Shown piece after piece: positions 17,431-24,458 of a DNA stretch of 64,000 nucleotides. The DNA is from JAGLTA01 sp023142625. Its GTDB lineage: Bacteria; Patescibacteriota; Patescibacteriia; JAACEG01. How positions within the stretch are numbered: the first letter of the stretch is position 1; each line of letters starts with the position of its first letter. A program made the translations under genes and the position numbers. The notes below the pieces were generated by a model, which did no database searches, had not been told where the DNA came from, and saw nothing but the letters and a program-made list of their open reading frames with translations. The stretch lies in assembly GCA_030641665.1 (NCBI GenBank), contig DAOWHA010000050.1, positions 1 through 64,000 of the forward strand. Reading direction: 5' to 3'.

Positions 17431-17563
17431 TTTATATTTTTCTATTTGCCAGCGGCGTATCTTAAAGCCTCTTCCCTCCTTGGCTGATAGATTGCCTGAA
17501 AAGCTCTAGGGTTGCGGGATGTTTTCTGTTAATTCTAGGCGCTGGCGAATAGTAAAATATAAA
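17431..17563. ncRNA. Candidate structured RNA or palindromic element, unidentified
   Basis: Arms of about 24 nt (17431-17454 and 17540-17563; TTTATATTTT...GCCAGCG against CGCTGGC...AAAATATAAA) enclose about 85 nt with further pairings (AGCC/GGCT around a pyrimidine-rich loop, TATC/GATA, GCCT/AGGC). The GC-rich core in AT-rich surroundings is typical of a functional RNA. I looked for SRP, 6S, RNase P and common riboswitch signatures on both strands and did not find them. Strand is undecided: it lies 48 bp upstream of dprA on minus and 122 bp upstream of the 17685 gene on plus. It fills most of the 300-bp gap 17384-17684. Confidence 0.4.
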
Positions 17564-17620
17564 TCAATTTTCAAACAGTTTTATATTATCATATTTAATT
17601 TAAAAATAAAAATAAATTTA

Positions 17621-17657
17621 AAAAAACGCCATTTGCAATATCGCAAACAAGCGTTTT
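17621..17657 (+). terminator. Hairpin upstream of the 17685 gene
   Basis: AAAACGC (17623-17629) pairs with GCGTTTT (17651-17657), with an inner TTGC/GCAA pairing. It could end transcription of the structured region upstream or act as a leader hairpin for the gene 28 nt downstream. Confidence 0.45.
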
Positions 17658-17684
17658 AAAATCACTTTTTAAAAGGAGGCTAAA

Positions 17685-17966
17685 ATGATAACGGAAACTG
17701 AAACAAAGTACACAATACAAGAAATAAAAATTTCTGGAGACAGGCTAATTGCTGTAGTTCAGCAAACAAAAGAAAAAATTGCTAAAATAATTTTTACCGA
17801 ATGCAGCAAGGTTCAAATATTATACAAAAAAGTAAAAAGGCCTATCATGACAATAGTAGAAGAGAAAGAAAAGTTTTGGTCGTCAGAAACATGCAAAGAC
17901 ATTGTCAATAAATCCGTAAAAAAAATAAAACTTGAGTTACCAATAGGATATAAAATCCTATTGTGA
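17685..17966 (+). CDS. Hypothetical 93-aa soluble protein
   Basis: 93 residues, beta-rich and Lys-rich, with two Cys (TECSKV, SETCKD) and no signal or membrane segment. A strong Shine-Dalgarno AAGGAGG sits 6 nt before the ATG. The last codons form a perfect hairpin (CAATAGGAT/ATCCTATTG) and a terminator follows at 17988. Single-gene unit. No family recognised. Confidence 0.55.
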   Translation: MITETETKYTIQEIKISGDRLIAVVQQTKEKIAKIIFTECSKVQILYKKVKRPIMTIVEEKEKFWSSETCKDIVNKSVKKIKLELPIGYKILL

Positions 17967-17987
17967 AAAAGAAAAATTAACAAATAA

Positions 17988-18022
17988 GCCGCCAGGTTGA
18001 CATAACTGGCGGTTTTCCTTTT
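17988..18022 (+). terminator. Terminator after the 17685 gene
   Basis: CCGCCAG (17989-17995) pairs with CTGGCGG (18006-18012), followed by TTTTCCTTTTT. Confidence 0.75.
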
Positions 18023-18058
18023 TAATTTTAATTCTTGATTCTTATAAATTACAAATAT

Positions 18059-18254
18059 TGTCTCACTCTGAATTCCGTCCAGAGGATGGTCAGCCTCTGG
18101 CTGATATTTCAGGGTCTGTGCTTGTGGTTCGCTATATTATTTGGTAGGGGCTGGTCGCGACCCGCGCCTACCAAACATAAAATCAAAATTTGTTTATCTA
18201 ATTATAATTTAGCGATAAGTAATGACAGATTCTGAAACAAGTTCAGAATGACAT
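18059..18254. repeat. Composite of nested palindromic repeats
   Basis: Outer ends TGTCTCACTCTGAA (18059) and TTCAGAATGACA (18243-18254) resemble the ends of the compact palindrome at 60467-60524. Inside are three separate hairpins: GTCCAGAGGATGGTCAGCCTC (GAATTCCGTCC family), TTGGTAGGGGCTGGTCGCG against CCTACCAA (18141-18174), and ATTCTGAA/TTCAGAAT (18229-18249). This accounts for nearly all of the 321-bp gap 17967-18287, in which I see no gene. Confidence 0.6.
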
Positions 18255-18287
18255 GATTTGTTCATTTCGTGATTTAAAATAATTTAA

Positions 18288-18608
18288 TTAACTACCAAAA
18301 CTGTCTGCGATTTCTTGCGCTGCTTTTTGGGCTAAGCCTGTTTTTTCGCGAAATTCTAATCCTCTTTCCTTTAACGCTCCAGCCATATTTCCGCCTATGA
18401 CGCCAGCGGCGAAAATATTAACTCCTTTGTCAGCAAGCATTTTTGCGACAGCAAACCCAGCGCCTCCTCCGCCCACCGCGAAAGGATTGGAAATTGTTTC
18501 AAGCAATTCTCCTTTTTCATTAAAAATCAAATAGTAGGGAGCCCTGCCGGCGCGTCCGCTAATCTCCGCGTCTTCTTTTTTTTCAATTGTAGCAATTGCA
18601 ATTTTCAT
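18288..18608 (-). CDS. NifX/NifB-type dinitrogenase iron-molybdenum cofactor-like protein
   Basis: A 106-residue protein of the Nitro_FeMo-Co fold. It has the N-terminal strand MKIAIAT, then FAVGGGGAGFAVAKMLADKGVN (about residues 43-64), and ends AAQEIADSFGS. In non-nitrogen-fixing prokaryotes such proteins occur as small standalone domains, thought to bind iron-sulfur or metal clusters, often next to transporters. Here it follows the two permease genes on the same strand (12 bp after the second), suggesting a three-gene metal- or sulfur-related unit. The substrate is not known. Confidence 0.75.
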   Translation of the reverse strand: MKIAIATIEKKEDAEISGRAGRAPYYLIFNEKGELLETISNPFAVGGGGAGFAVAKMLADKGVNIFAAGVIGGNMAGALKERGLEFREKTGLAQKAAQEIADSFGS

Positions 18609-18620
18609 AATTTTTTTTAA

Positions 18621-19130
18621 TTACTTTAATTTAAGGAGTTTCTCGACAAAAACTCCGTTGATTATGGAAAACAAAATCATATAAAAAGTAAGCATGACCG
18701 TAAAGGGCAGTCCGAAATAATATATCATCATCGGCAGCATAGGAATTTTAACAGCCCGATTATAAAGAAATACCGCGATAAAACTGTCTTTCATTCCTTT
18801 CTCTTTTAAGTCGGCAAGGAGCGGATACCACATATAAATCGGTCCTGACGATAAGATGCCGCCGACAACCGCTATAAGCCACCCCTTAATTCCAGCGCTT
18901 TCTCCGACAAATCTGCTTATCTTTTTGGAATCAAGAAAAAAATTTGAAAGGAACATAAATGCTATCACTAGCAAAAAAACTGGAATAATATTTTTAAAAA
19001 TAAAGACTGATTCTAATAACGCTCTTCGCGCTAAGGCAAAGTCAGCTGCCAGCGCGATTAAATAGATTATAGCGACGATTATTAAAAAAATCCATTTCCC
19101 GCTAATTTTTTCTAATATTCTGTTTATCAT
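18621..19130 (-). CDS. Permease half (DUF318/ArsP-like), second part
   Basis: 169 residues with four to five membrane segments. The conserved-looking loop SSGPIYMWYPLL (about residues 97-108) is the family hallmark in predicted permeases of the ArsP/DUF318 group. The start ATG overlaps the stop of the upstream half (ATGA at 19127-19130), a sign of tight coupling. Both halves together (about 300 residues) equal one normal permease, so they probably assemble as a two-subunit transporter. Confidence 0.65.
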   Translation of the reverse strand: MINRILEKISGKWIFLIIVAIIYLIALAADFALARRALLESVFIFKNIIPVFLLVIAFMFLSNFFLDSKKISRFVGESAGIKGWLIAVVGGILSSGPIYMWYPLLADLKEKGMKDSFIAVFLYNRAVKIPMLPMMIYYFGLPFTVMLTFYMILFSIINGVFVEKLLKLK

Positions 19131-19534
19131 ATATCTATAGAAGCGGCGATTAAAACCGCGATTATAATCGCCATAAAAAAACTTACAACATTCCTAATAA
19201 TCGCAAATCTTTTGCCAAGCATCAAAGATTCCGCCGGCAACTGTATCACGCCAACCGTAACCCATGCCAATATAAAAGCCGTTACCGCGAGTAAACTCAC
19301 GCCTTGTTTTAAAAATTCATCTCCTAAAATATAACTTGTGATCGGATTTCCTCCTGATACGCTTCCGATCAGCGCTCCAAGCAATGGGTCTGTAAATCTG
19401 TTTCCGCTAAAAACGGTTGAGTAAAATGTTTGAGGAATAGCAACGATAACAAATCCTAAAAGAAATATGACGCCAAAAATAATCGGAAAAAATTGCTTAA
19501 AGCTATTTAATGTTTTTAGAAAAGCGTCTTTCAT
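19127..19534 (-). CDS. Permease half (DUF318/ArsP-like), first part
   Basis: 135 residues with about four membrane segments and the loop SGGNPITSYILGDEFL (about residues 59-74), which has the same kind of Gly-Asn-Pro-Ile signature as the related half's SGPIYMWYP. The 4-bp overlap with the next gene indicates translational coupling. With the NifX-like protein downstream it may handle a metal or sulfur species, but this is inference from context. A terminator at 19601 separates it from the antiporter upstream. Confidence 0.65.
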   Translation of the reverse strand: MKDAFLKTLNSFKQFFPIIFGVIFLLGFVIVAIPQTFYSTVFSGNRFTDPLLGALIGSVSGGNPITSYILGDEFLKQGVSLLAVTAFILAWVTVGVIQLPAESLMLGKRFAIIRNVVSFFMAIIIAVLIAASIDI

Positions 19535-19600
19535 AAAAAATTCAGAACCTTTAATTATTTTATTTATATTATCACATTTAAAGAAAAAATAAAATTAAAA

Positions 19601-19632
19601 TGCTGATATTTTAAAATATCAGCATTTTTTAT
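19601..19632 (-). terminator. Terminator between antiporter and permease unit
   Basis: A perfect 28-nt palindrome (19601-19628; each arm AATGCTGATATTTT) has T/A runs on both sides. It stops antiporter transcripts before the permease genes. Confidence 0.75.
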
Positions 19633-19671
19633 CCTTAATTCTTAATTTTACTCTTGCGGGCGACCTTATTC

Positions 19672-21075
19672 CTAATCCTCCTCTTTATATCTCTTTAATA
19701 AACAAGACAATACTGGCGGGGCGATGAGCGTTGTTAAAATTACCATAGCGATAATAACCGAAAATACTTCGTCGGAAATAACGCCTAAGGATTTGCCGAT
19801 ATTTCCAAAAATCAAGCCGACCTCGCCTCTCGGCACCATCGCAAAACCGACTATCCATTTATTATATTTTTTAGGCAAAAACATTCCCGAGACAACCTTT
19901 CCGATAACAGCTATAACCGTTACTAATAAAGCGATTAACAAAATTTTCGGATCAAAAAAAGTTTCCAGCTTTACCTGTAATCCTGTATAAACAAAAAACA
20001 GCGGGACGAACACGAAAGCGATATTTTCTATCAAATCTTCCACATGCTTGCGAGAATGCTTTTCTATGATCTCGTTTAGCGCTTTATTAACGCCATTGCC
20101 GTCTCTGCTTGCCATCCAATCTTTTATATCCCTCACTAATCTGTAATTTTTAAACCCTTTAAAATGAACATTGTCCAAAAGCAATCCGGCGACAAACGCC
20201 CCTATGATCGGAGCTAATCCCGCTAAACTCGCGATATAAGAAAAAAACAGCCCGATTGACAAAACTAAAGACAGCTTCATTCCTATTCCAGTATGAATTT
20301 TTAAAAGTATCTTGCCTAAATTCTTTGCGATGCAGCCGCCGATTATTATGCCGCCGAAAAGAAATATAAAGGCCTTTGCGGTGATTATCGCGATAATGGC
20401 AGGGCTGACAAATCCCGCAGTCGCTATCGCAGTAATAACTGCTAAAATCAAAAGGCCTAAAACATCATCAATAATAGCCGCTCCTAAAACAACTTTCGCC
20501 TCTTTAATATGCAGTTTATTAAAATCTTTAAATACTCTGCCCGTAATGCCGACCGAAGTCGCCGTTAGCGACGCGCCGATAAAAAGATAAGTTATCTGGG
20601 ATAAACCGGGAAAAACATAAGGACCGATCAAATAAGTTCCCAGGGCGAACGGCGCGCCAACGCCTATTATCGCCACTATAAAAGATTTTATGCCGACTCT
20701 TCTTATTTCGTTAAGATTGCTTTCCAGCCCGATTTGAAAAAGCAGAATCACAACTCCGAATTCAGCTAAAAAAGCCATAATCAGATTGTGTTCTAATTCC
20801 CTAAAAAAAGAAAATCCGAAAAGAGCCAAATTTCCCAAAACAACGCCGACTAATATTTCTCCTAAAACGGCTGGCTGCCCGAATCGCGTTATTAAGCTGC
20901 CTGCTTTGCTTAAAATAAGAAGTATCGCCATAACTCCAAAAATTAAAGCGATATCCCCGTGTCCCCCTCCTGTTTTTTCGCTATGTTCAGCAGCGAAAGA
21001 TACCGCAGGGGCAAATAATGCCGCCAGCGATAAAATGCCGCAAATAATCTTGCGGATAATTTTTTTTACGATCAT
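19672..21075 (-). CDS. CPA2-family cation:proton antiporter (Kef/Nap type)
   Basis: 467 residues. An N-terminal signal-like segment (cleavage probably after SFAA) is followed by about 12 membrane helices. Conserved features are LGEILVGVVLGN (about residues 71-82), the double-Asp motif AIIDDVLGLLIL (about 200-211), ASLTATSVGITGRVF (about 168-182) and the late GFAMVPRGEVGLIFGNIG (about 411-428). It probably exchanges Na+ or K+ for H+ across the membrane. No C-terminal TrkA-N domain is present. Its leader contains an intrinsic terminator and an upstream stem (21090-21173), suggesting control by attenuation or a riboswitch. Confidence 0.88.
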   Translation of the reverse strand: MIVKKIIRKIICGILSLAALFAPAVSFAAEHSEKTGGGHGDIALIFGVMAILLILSKAGSLITRFGQPAVLGEILVGVVLGNLALFGFSFFRELEHNLIMAFLAEFGVVILLFQIGLESNLNEIRRVGIKSFIVAIIGVGAPFALGTYLIGPYVFPGLSQITYLFIGASLTATSVGITGRVFKDFNKLHIKEAKVVLGAAIIDDVLGLLILAVITAIATAGFVSPAIIAIITAKAFIFLFGGIIIGGCIAKNLGKILLKIHTGIGMKLSLVLSIGLFFSYIASLAGLAPIIGAFVAGLLLDNVHFKGFKNYRLVRDIKDWMASRDGNGVNKALNEIIEKHSRKHVEDLIENIAFVFVPLFFVYTGLQVKLETFFDPKILLIALLVTVIAVIGKVVSGMFLPKKYNKWIVGFAMVPRGEVGLIFGNIGKSLGVISDEVFSVIIAMVILTTLIAPPVLSCLLKRYKEED

Positions 21076-21089
21076 AATAATTAAAATGT

Positions 21090-21173
21090 TAAAAAAATAA
21101 AAACTCCCCTTTATTAAAAAGGGAGCAATAATGTCTTATCTGCAAAAGCGAACTGCGTCTCTGCTGTAGATAA
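21090..21173 (-). promoter_or_regulatory. Candidate riboswitch/attenuator leader of the antiporter gene
   Basis: On the minus strand a stem TTATCTACA / TGCAGATAA (21165-21173 with 21136-21144) encloses a GC-rich 20-nt apical part. It is followed by a terminator hairpin CTCCCTTT.../AAAGGGGAG (21104-21125) with T-runs, then the antiporter ATG 14-28 nt later. A terminator placed between a folded RNA and a start codon is the usual expression platform of a riboswitch. Na+ and Li+ riboswitches control antiporters of related families, but I cannot match either consensus from memory. Confidence 0.5.
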
Positions 21174-21239
21174 AATACTATCTTAAAACTAATAGTAATA
21201 TAGCACGCTATAAAAAATTTTCAAGAGTAAACTTCCCGC

Positions 21240-21429
21240 TGTCTTTACGAGGAATGTAGTGGAGCGATAGCTGAACGAAATGACGAAGCAATCTCATTGC
21301 TTAAGCAGAAAGAACTGTAATTACAAATTTGTTAGCTTAGTAATGAGATTGCTTCGTCGCTCTCTCTTCCCCGCCTAAATTTTTGTTTCACAAAAACTTA
21401 GGCGGGTCGTTCGGCTCCTCGCAAAGACA
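21240..21429. mobile_element. TGTCTTTGCGAG inverted-repeat element, copy 2 (190 bp)
   Basis: Ends are TGTCTTTACGAGG and CTCCTCGCAAAGACA, with inner GACGAAGCAATC arms. The right arm is split by a perfect hairpin (CCCGCCTAAATTTTTGT with its complement, about 21372-21408) that the other copies lack, i.e. a nested insertion. It sits just after atpC, the last ATP synthase gene. Confidence 0.85.
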
Positions 21430-21467
21430 GTGGATTTATGCATTTTCCATTTTTATTTCCTTGATTC

Positions 21468-21920
21468 TTAATTTTTAATTTCTGATTCTGTATTAATTTT
21501 TTTCCATCTCTTAACAGCTTTTGTTCTAGCTAATTCTTTGGCGATATTAGCGCTGATATTTACAAACCTTTCTCTGTCAAAATGCCTGCTGTCTTTTTTA
21601 ATCTCTTCCGCGCGCTTTCTGGCTTCTTCCACTCTGTCCATATCAATCTCCTCTGCCCGTTCCGCGGTATCAGCTAAAATAACAATTTTCTCCTTTAAAA
21701 CCTCGATAAATCCGCCAGACACTGATATTATTTCTCGCTCGCCATTTTCTTTGATAATCTCAATAACGCCCGGCATTAAACTGGCAACCAATGGAATATG
21801 CCCTGGCAAAACAGTGATCTCGCCTTGCTTAGTCGGCACGCTAACCTGAGCGATTTTTTCTTTCAAAACCGCGCCTTCAGGAGTAACTATTTCAAACTTT
21901 ATAATTTTTTGTTCTGGCAT
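21468..21920 (-). CDS. atpC: F-type ATP synthase epsilon subunit
   Basis: 150 residues. The N-terminal beta-sandwich (about residues 1-85) carries VTPEGAVL, QGEITVLPGHIPLVASLMPG and VSGGFIEVLKEKIVILADTAERA, and a C-terminal helical hairpin follows. It is the central-stalk subunit that couples rotation and can inhibit ATP hydrolysis. It is the last gene of the operon, but a repeat element, an atpD-tail remnant and a NYN gene separate it from atpD. The leader holds a CAACCC/GGGTTG stem like the one before atpD, and no Shine-Dalgarno is visible. Confidence 0.92.
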   Translation of the reverse strand: MPEQKIIKFEIVTPEGAVLKEKIAQVSVPTKQGEITVLPGHIPLVASLMPGVIEIIKENGEREIISVSGGFIEVLKEKIVILADTAERAEEIDMDRVEEARKRAEEIKKDSRHFDRERFVNISANIAKELARTKAVKRWKKINTESEIKN

Positions 21921-22055
21921 ATTTTAGTTTGCAACCCGAAAATATTGCGCAGGGGTTGATAAATTAATTATTATATGATAATTTCAATATTTGAATTTGT
22001 TTGTATCCTTGTTTTTTGTATCTTAATTTTTTAAAAAACATTATTCTTAGCGCGC

Positions 22056-22196
22056 TGTCTTTGCGAGGAGGCGATAGCCGACGAAGCAATCCTATTACTA
22101 AACGAAAAATCTCTACTTTGCATAGTTTATGCGGATATTAACGAGATTGCTTCGTCGCTCTCTCTCGCTATGCTCATTCGGCTCCTCGCAAAGACA
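22056..22196. mobile_element. TGTCTTTGCGAG inverted-repeat element, copy 3 (141 bp)
   Basis: Long terminal inverted repeats with GACGAAGCAATC arms. The interior on minus reads CGCATAAACTATGCAAAG, keeping the region around the GIY-YIG start codon before an internal deletion junction. It is followed by tandem 7-mers (ATTCCTA and ATTCTTT) at 22209-22255. Confidence 0.85.
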
Positions 22197-22255
22197 GCGA
22201 GGATTATTTATTCCTAATTCCTAATTCCTAATTCATAATTCTTTATTCTTTATTC

Positions 22256-22325
22256 TTTCTACTTTTTACTTCCCCAATACTCCCTTTAATATAAAATTCC
22301 TCTTCTGCTTTATTATCATGCTTAT
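22256..22325 (-). pseudogene. Decayed duplicate of the atpD 3' end
   Basis: About 68 bp align without large gaps to the atpD 3' end (22960-23030). Read on minus it gives KHDNKAEEEFYIKGSIGEVKS, against atpD's KHDDKAEGEFYMKGGIDEIKS. It lacks its own start and lies beyond the NYN gene, so it looks like the original atpD tail, cut off when the NYN gene and a replacement tail arrived. Confidence 0.75.
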
Positions 22326-22376
22326 TTTTAAACAATTTTTTCTTGACAAAAACATTTAATATGCTATTATTGTAAT

Positions 22377-22447
22377 AAGTCAAACCTCTAGGGAATCTTA
22401 ACAGATTGCTCTAGATTCCCCTCCAATTTGGAGGGGTTTTGTTTTTT
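22377..22447 (+). ncRNA. Candidate small RNA opposite the NYN gene 3' end
   Basis: TTGACA (22343-22348), a 16-nt spacer and TATTAT (22365-22370) form a fair promoter. About 40-75 nt later CCCCTCC/GGAGGGG (22418-22436) plus TTTTGTTTTTT forms a terminator. Between them GGGAATC pairs with GATTCCC. The transcript would be antisense to the last 20 codons of the NYN gene. The GC-rich hairpin could instead be a dispersed palindrome, so confidence is low. Confidence 0.35.
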
Positions 22448-22951
22448 ATAAATTATTTCATTTTTTAACTTTCGCAAATCAATATATTTAGCCCTTTCAA
22501 TCAATTCTCTTGAAATATGACCCCTTGTTGAAAAAACAACAACTCTCTTTTTTAATTTTTTCATTTCATCTACTAAAACCGCAAAATCACTGTCGCCTGA
22601 AACCAAAATACAACTATTAAATTTATTTATATTCTTCATCAAATCAACCGCCAATTCAATGTCTAAATTGCCTTTTCTTTCATAAACGCCTGAACCGACT
22701 TTAATTACCTTAACTTCTTTTACTTTAACAATATAACCAAGATTTTTTAACTTATTTAAAAAATTATTCTGCTTTAAATTATCTCCTACTTTTCCTGAAT
22801 AAAAATATATTTTTTCTAAATCAATTTCTTTTTCTAAATATTTTTTAAATTTTTTATAATCCACTTTCCATTTTAATGTTTGCTGGGAATAAAAAATATT
22901 AGACGCGTCTATAAAAACATAAGTTTTGCCTTTAATAAATCTTGAAATCAT
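22388..22951 (-). CDS. NYN-domain (PIN-like) putative ribonuclease inserted in the ATP operon
   Basis: 187 residues with the LabA/NYN signature. Conserved Asp residues are in YVFIDASNIFY (residues 11-21), GNLDIELAVDLM (about 93-104) and SCILVSGDSDFAVLV (about 113-127), followed by VVVFSTRGHISRELIERA. NYN proteins are PIN-like metal-dependent nucleases that usually act on RNA. The start lies 5 bp after the atpD stop, so translation is probably coupled, yet no known ATP synthase operon needs this gene. The last 18 residues are encoded by a palindromic repeat (CCCCTCC/GGAGGGG). Its placement between atpD and a second, decayed atpD tail suggests acquisition. Confidence 0.85.
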   Translation of the reverse strand: MISRFIKGKTYVFIDASNIFYSQQTLKWKVDYKKFKKYLEKEIDLEKIYFYSGKVGDNLKQNNFLNKLKNLGYIVKVKEVKVIKVGSGVYERKGNLDIELAVDLMKNINKFNSCILVSGDSDFAVLVDEMKKLKKRVVVFSTRGHISRELIERAKYIDLRKLKNEIIYKKQNPSKLEGNLEQSVKIP

Positions 22952-22956
22952 ATTTT

Positions 22957-24366
22957 TTATTTCTTACTTTTTATCTCGTCAATTCCGCCTTTCATATAAA
23001 ACTCCCCTTCTGCCTTATCATCATGCTTGCCGTCTAAAATTTCTTTAAATCCTTTTATAGTGTCTTTTAATTTTACATATTTTCCCGGATGCCCTGTAAA
23101 TGTTTCCGCGACATGGAACGGCTGAGATAAAAATCTTTGAATTTTTCTCGCTCTTGACACTGTTAACTTATCTTCATCTGACAACTCTTCCATTCCAAGA
23201 ATAGCGATAATATCCTGCAAATCTTTGTATTTTTGCAAAACTTTCTGCACGCCGCGCGCTATGCCATAATGCTCATCGCCGACAATTTTCGGATCAAGAA
23301 TAATTGATGATGAGTCAAGCGGATCAACCGCTGGATAAATTCCCAATTCAGTCAAACTTCTCGCTAAAACCACGGTTGAATCAAGATGCCCGAAGGTTGT
23401 CGCTGGCGCAGGATCGGTTAAGTCATCGGCAGGGACATAAACAGCTTGAATAGATGTGATAGATCCTTTATTGGTTGAAGTAATCCGTTCTTGCAGTTCT
23501 CCCATTTCTGTCGCTAAAGTCGGCTGGTATCCTACGGCGGATGGCATTCGCCCTAATAATGTTGAAACTTCGGAACCGGCCTGCGTAAACCTAAAAATAT
23601 TATCTATAAAAAACAGCACGTCCTGATTCTGCTCATCTCGGAAATATTCAGCCATTGAAAGCCCTGACAGCGCGACGCGGGCGCGCGCTCCAGGCGGCTC
23701 ATTCATCTGCCCGAAAACCATTGCTACTTTATCAAGCACGCCGGCGGATTTCATTTCGTGATAAAGATCGTTCCCCTCGCGGGTCCGTTCGCCAACTCCG
23801 GCAAATACGGAATATCCGCCGTGCTGCTTGGCAATATTATTTATAAATTCCTGAATGATCACGGTTTTGCCTACTCCAGCGCCGCCGAACATTCCGACCT
23901 TTCCGCCTTTCGCGATCGGGCAGATTAAATCAATGACTTTAATTCCTGTTTCTAAAATTTCTGTCTTTGTCGACTGATCAATAAACTTCGGAGCTTCGCG
24001 ATGGATCGGATATTTTTTTTCTGTTTTAGGTGTTTCTTTTCCGTCAACCGCATTTCCTAAAACATCAAAAATCCTGCCTAATGTTTTTTCTCCGACTGGC
24101 ACGCTGATTCCAGCGCCAGTATTAACAACTTTATCTCCGCGCTTTAATCCGTCCGTTGATCCCATCGCAACAGTTCTAACTACATTAGACCCGATATGCT
24201 GCTGGGTTTCTAAAATCAGTTCTCTTCCGCTCCCTTTCTTGCCATCTGAATCATTGATGAAAACTGAAAGCGCGTTATAAATCTCAGGCAACTCTTCGTT
24301 GAATTGAACATCAACAACAGCGCCGATTACTTGTTTGACTTTTCCTAAATTTTTATTTTCTGACAT
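22957..24366 (-). CDS. atpD: F-type ATP synthase beta subunit
   Basis: 469 residues, normal for the catalytic subunit. The N-terminal barrel is followed by the P-loop GGAGVGKTVIIQEF (about residues 158-171), the catalytic Glu in GVGERTREGND (about 189-199), Walker B in DVLFFIDNIFRF, SALVGRMPSAVGYQPTLATEMG-type sequence, and the DELSEED-equivalent region EELSDEDKLTV (about 395-405). It catalyses ATP synthesis from ADP and phosphate. Its last 25 codons have a decayed second copy at 22256-22325, so this tail may be a replacement. The leader carries a CAACCC/GGGTTG stem also seen before atpC. Confidence 0.97.
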   Translation of the reverse strand: MSENKNLGKVKQVIGAVVDVQFNEELPEIYNALSVFINDSDGKKGSGRELILETQQHIGSNVVRTVAMGSTDGLKRGDKVVNTGAGISVPVGEKTLGRIFDVLGNAVDGKETPKTEKKYPIHREAPKFIDQSTKTEILETGIKVIDLICPIAKGGKVGMFGGAGVGKTVIIQEFINNIAKQHGGYSVFAGVGERTREGNDLYHEMKSAGVLDKVAMVFGQMNEPPGARARVALSGLSMAEYFRDEQNQDVLFFIDNIFRFTQAGSEVSTLLGRMPSAVGYQPTLATEMGELQERITSTNKGSITSIQAVYVPADDLTDPAPATTFGHLDSTVVLARSLTELGIYPAVDPLDSSSIILDPKIVGDEHYGIARGVQKVLQKYKDLQDIIAILGMEELSDEDKLTVSRARKIQRFLSQPFHVAETFTGHPGKYVKLKDTIKGFKEILDGKHDDKAEGEFYMKGGIDEIKSKK

Positions 24367-24458
24367 ATTTTATAGTTTACAACCCAAAACCTTAGCGCAG
24401 GGTTGACAAATTAAATTTAAAAAGTATATAATATAATAAAAACAATAACTTTAAAAAA

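Noticed and set aside
17431..17563. SRP RNA (ffs) or 6S RNA
   Set aside because: The conserved SRP loop (GGTCAGG...GGAAG..AGCA) is absent on both strands, and the size and internal pairing do not fit 6S RNA.
22388..22951. NYN gene as a normal ATP synthase subunit
   Set aside because: The NYN/PIN-like Asp motifs are clear and all nine usual subunit genes are otherwise present.
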